From positions 851,230 to 915,229 of the forward strand of contig NZ_JASJAP010000001.1 of assembly GCF_030066995.1 (NCBI RefSeq): 64,000 nt of DNA, read 5' to 3'. Positions within the stretch are counted from its first letter, which is position 1; each line of letters begins with the position of its first letter. The translations under genes were made by a program, and so were the position numbers. Source of the stretch: Erythrobacter sp. (lineage in GTDB: Bacteria > Pseudomonadota > Alphaproteobacteria > Sphingomonadales > Sphingomonadaceae). Below the pieces are notes generated by a model. That model did not search any database, was not told the DNA's origin, and saw only the letters and a program-made list of their open reading frames with translations. This document shows, one piece after another, positions 62,429 through 64,000 of the stretch.

Positions 62429-63727
62429 TTAAAGCGAAGCGTATTGCCCCAATTCCTTAGGGTTCAGGCGCACGGTGAAGGTGCGTTGTGGCCCTTGATC
62501 GCCCTCTCCAGCATCCGCCTCTTCCAGCACATCGCCATGCGCGTGCAGCCAGGCAATACGGCGCCCGTCGCTCAGAGGCAGTGTCACCGTCACTTCGCGA
62601 GCCTTGGCGGTCAGCATCGCCGCGATCTGTTCAGCAAAGGCTTCAACGCCCTCGCCGCTTGCCGCCGACATAAGCACCGCGTCTTGCCCCGGCGCGGCCT
62701 CGGCCAAATCTGCGCGCGTGTCGTGATCGAGCAAATCAGCCTTGTTCCAAATCTCAAGGATTGGAATGTCCGAGGCGCCGGTCTCGCGATCGACGACGCC
62801 AAGATCGGCAAGGACTTCCATCACCTGGCGCTTCTGCGCCGCGTGGCTGGGATTGGCCATGTCGCGCACGTGGCAGATTATGTCAGCGCCGGTGACTTCC
62901 TCCAGGGTCGCGCGAAACGCGGCAACCAGTTGCGTCGGCAGATCAGAGATGAACCCCACCGTGTCCGACAGGATCGCCTTTTCAACGCCCGGCAGGCTGA
63001 TCGCGCGCATCGTGGGATCGAGCGTTGCGAAGAGCAGATCCTCGGCCATCACATTGGCGCCTGTCAAGCGGTTGAAAAGCGTCGATTTTCCCGCGTTCGT
63101 GTACCCGACAAGCGCGATAACCGGCCACGGTGCCCTTCCCCGCCTTTCGCGATGCAGCGCGCGGGTCTTGCGCACCTGCTCAAGCTCGCGCCGAAGGCGG
63201 CTCATGCGCTGGCGGATCATCCGGCGGTCCGCCTCGATCTGGGTTTCACCCGGCCCGCCGAGGAATCCGAAACCACCGCGCTGGCGTTCAAGGTGGGTCC
63301 AGCTGCGCACAAGCCGGCTCTGCTGATAGTCGAGATGCGCCAGCTCCACCTGCAAGCGCCCTTCGGCGGTCGCCGCGCGCTCGCCGAAAATCTCGAGGAT
63401 AAGTCCCGTGCGGTCGATGACCTTGCGCTTGAAATTCTCTTCGAGATTGCGCTGCTGGATCGGCGTCAGCGCGCCATCGACAATGACAAGCTCGGCCTCG
63501 TGCTGTTCGCAGGCGATCTTGATGTTCTCGACCTGACCCGAGCCGAACAGCGTGTTGGGCTGCATCTGGCGGATCGGCAGAATTTCACTGTGGGCGATGA
63601 CAACGCCAATGGCCAGCGCCAGGCCCTTCGCCTCTTCGAGCCGCTCGGTCGCGTCGAGATCGTAGGTCAGCGAACGGATGTCCGGGCACAGCACAAGGGC
63701 CCGCGCGCCGCGGGTTACCTCGTCCAT
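62429..63727 (-). CDS. hflX: GTPase HflX
   Basis: Ribosome-associated GTPase that splits stalled ribosomes under heat stress. It has 432 residues: an N-terminal HflX domain (ARALVLCPDIR, GSGQVENIKIACEQHEAEL, TGLILEIFGERAATAEGRLQ), a linker helix, and a GTPase domain with G1 GYTNAGKSTLFNRL, G3 LSDTVGFISDLP and G4 NKADLL. The C-terminal domain ends FTVRLNPKELGQYASL. It follows hfq on the same strand with 17 bases between. Confidence 0.94.
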   Translation of the reverse strand: MDEVTRGARALVLCPDIRSLTYDLDATERLEEAKGLALAIGVVIAHSEILPIRQMQPNTLFGSGQVENIKIACEQHEAELVIVDGALTPIQQRNLEENFKRKVIDRTGLILEIFGERAATAEGRLQVELAHLDYQQSRLVRSWTHLERQRGGFGFLGGPGETQIEADRRMIRQRMSRLRRELEQVRKTRALHRERRGRAPWPVIALVGYTNAGKSTLFNRLTGANVMAEDLLFATLDPTMRAISLPGVEKAILSDTVGFISDLPTQLVAAFRATLEEVTGADIICHVRDMANPSHAAQKRQVMEVLADLGVVDRETGASDIPILEIWNKADLLDHDTRADLAEAAPGQDAVLMSAASGEGVEAFAEQIAAMLTAKAREVTVTLPLSDGRRIAWLHAHGDVLEEADAGEGDQGPQRTFTVRLNPKELGQYASL

Positions 63728-63744
63728 CAGATCATCGTCAAAAC

Positions 63745-64000
63745 TCAGTCGTCGTCTTCTTCGTCAAGGCCCGCGTCATCGCCGCCGTCGTGCAGATCGA
63801 CGGGGCTCGCGGGCTGGATGGTGGAGACCGCGTGTTTATAGGCCAGCTGCACCGCCCCATCGCGCTCCAGCAGCATACAGAACAGATCGAAGGCCGCAAT
63901 CCGGCCTTGCAGCATCACGCCGTTGACGAGGAACATCGTGACCTGAACGCCCGCCTCGCTCACACGGCTAAGGAAGACGTCCTGCAACTGGTTCTTGCTT
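63745..64000 (-). CDS. hfq: RNA chaperone Hfq, 5' end beyond the window
   Basis: Sm-like RNA chaperone for small-RNA regulation. 84 residues are visible, from SKNQLQDVFLSRVSEAGVQ to the stop; the first few codons lie beyond the window. Sm1 is FLVNGVMLQGRIAAFDLFC and Sm2 is YKHAVSTIQP, both intact. The tail is short and acidic (DGGDDAGLDEEDDD). It is followed by hflX, the standard alphaproteobacterial order. Confidence 0.95.
   Translation of the reverse strand, partial: SKNQLQDVFLSRVSEAGVQVTMFLVNGVMLQGRIAAFDLFCMLLERDGAVQLAYKHAVSTIQPASPVDLHDGGDDAGLDEEDDD

Overview
The window is a dense, GC-rich chromosomal segment of an alphaproteobacterium, most likely a sphingomonad of the Erythrobacter/Altererythrobacter type. 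The basis is inference from protein style and gene order: hfq-hflX-mazG, dacC-tmk-holB-metG-tatD, hrcA-grpE with dnaK-dnaJ, rph-rdgB-hemW-xerC, a vgr-related zinc protein, and sphingomonad-type REP palindromes. No phage, CRISPR array or large island is visible. The only recognisable mobile element is one IS5-family insertion sequence, and no gene-free stretch exceeds about 300 bases.

Layout. 1-5.1 kb: cysK (3' cut by the window edge) behind an MFS exporter, a PilZ protein, tyrS, a DOMON-like protein and TspO. 5.1-11.2 kb: a NamZ-type muramidase, two uncharacterised proteins (one DUF2185-like), and a von Willebrand A/MoxR ATPase pair on the minus strand separated by a plus-strand soluble chemoreceptor. 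11.2-18.7 kb: parE, a PBP-activator lipoprotein, rsmI-yraN, a REP pair, gshB, and the IS element inserted in the gshB stop codon. 18.7-29.3 kb: xerC-hemW, a CAP protein, rph-rdgB and the heat-shock genes hrcA-grpE and dnaK-dnaJ, split by a GNAT enzyme, a zinc-motif protein and a copper chaperone. 29.3-41.5 kb: patatin phospholipase, radA-cvpA, a NifU-like protein, an MFS symporter overlapping alr, phaR, an archaeal-type proS, and rnr. 41.5-48.6 kb: a universal stress protein, pyruvate dehydrogenase E2 with two E3-binding domains, a membrane protein, lpdA, then an ABC transporter whose permease carries a His/Asp-rich loop, followed by a DUF3299 protein. 48.6-53.9 kb: two secreted peptidases (S46 and M1) and a DUF6702-like protein. 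54-64 kb: tRNA-Ser(UGA) with a nearby copy of its 3' end, a lytic transglycosylase, dacC-tmk-holB-metG-tatD-MBL, mazG, hflX and hfq (5' end cut by the window edge).

Working together. Envelope and peptidoglycan functions recur (NamZ, PBP activator, alr, lytic transglycosylase, dacC), as do RNA and translation functions (tyrS, proS, metG, rsmI, rph, rnr, tRNA-Ser, hfq, hflX) and stress functions (HrcA, GrpE, DnaK, DnaJ, Usp, MazG, RdgB). Translation-coupled 4-base overlaps are common.

I do not see a clearly new biological system. The most interesting non-routine signals are an extended stem-loop filling the dnaK-dnaJ gap, the duplicated peripheral-subunit-binding domain in E2, the stop-codon-preserving IS insertion, the metal-loop ABC transporter cluster, and REP palindromes whose tails seem to supply a promoter box and a ribosome-binding site.
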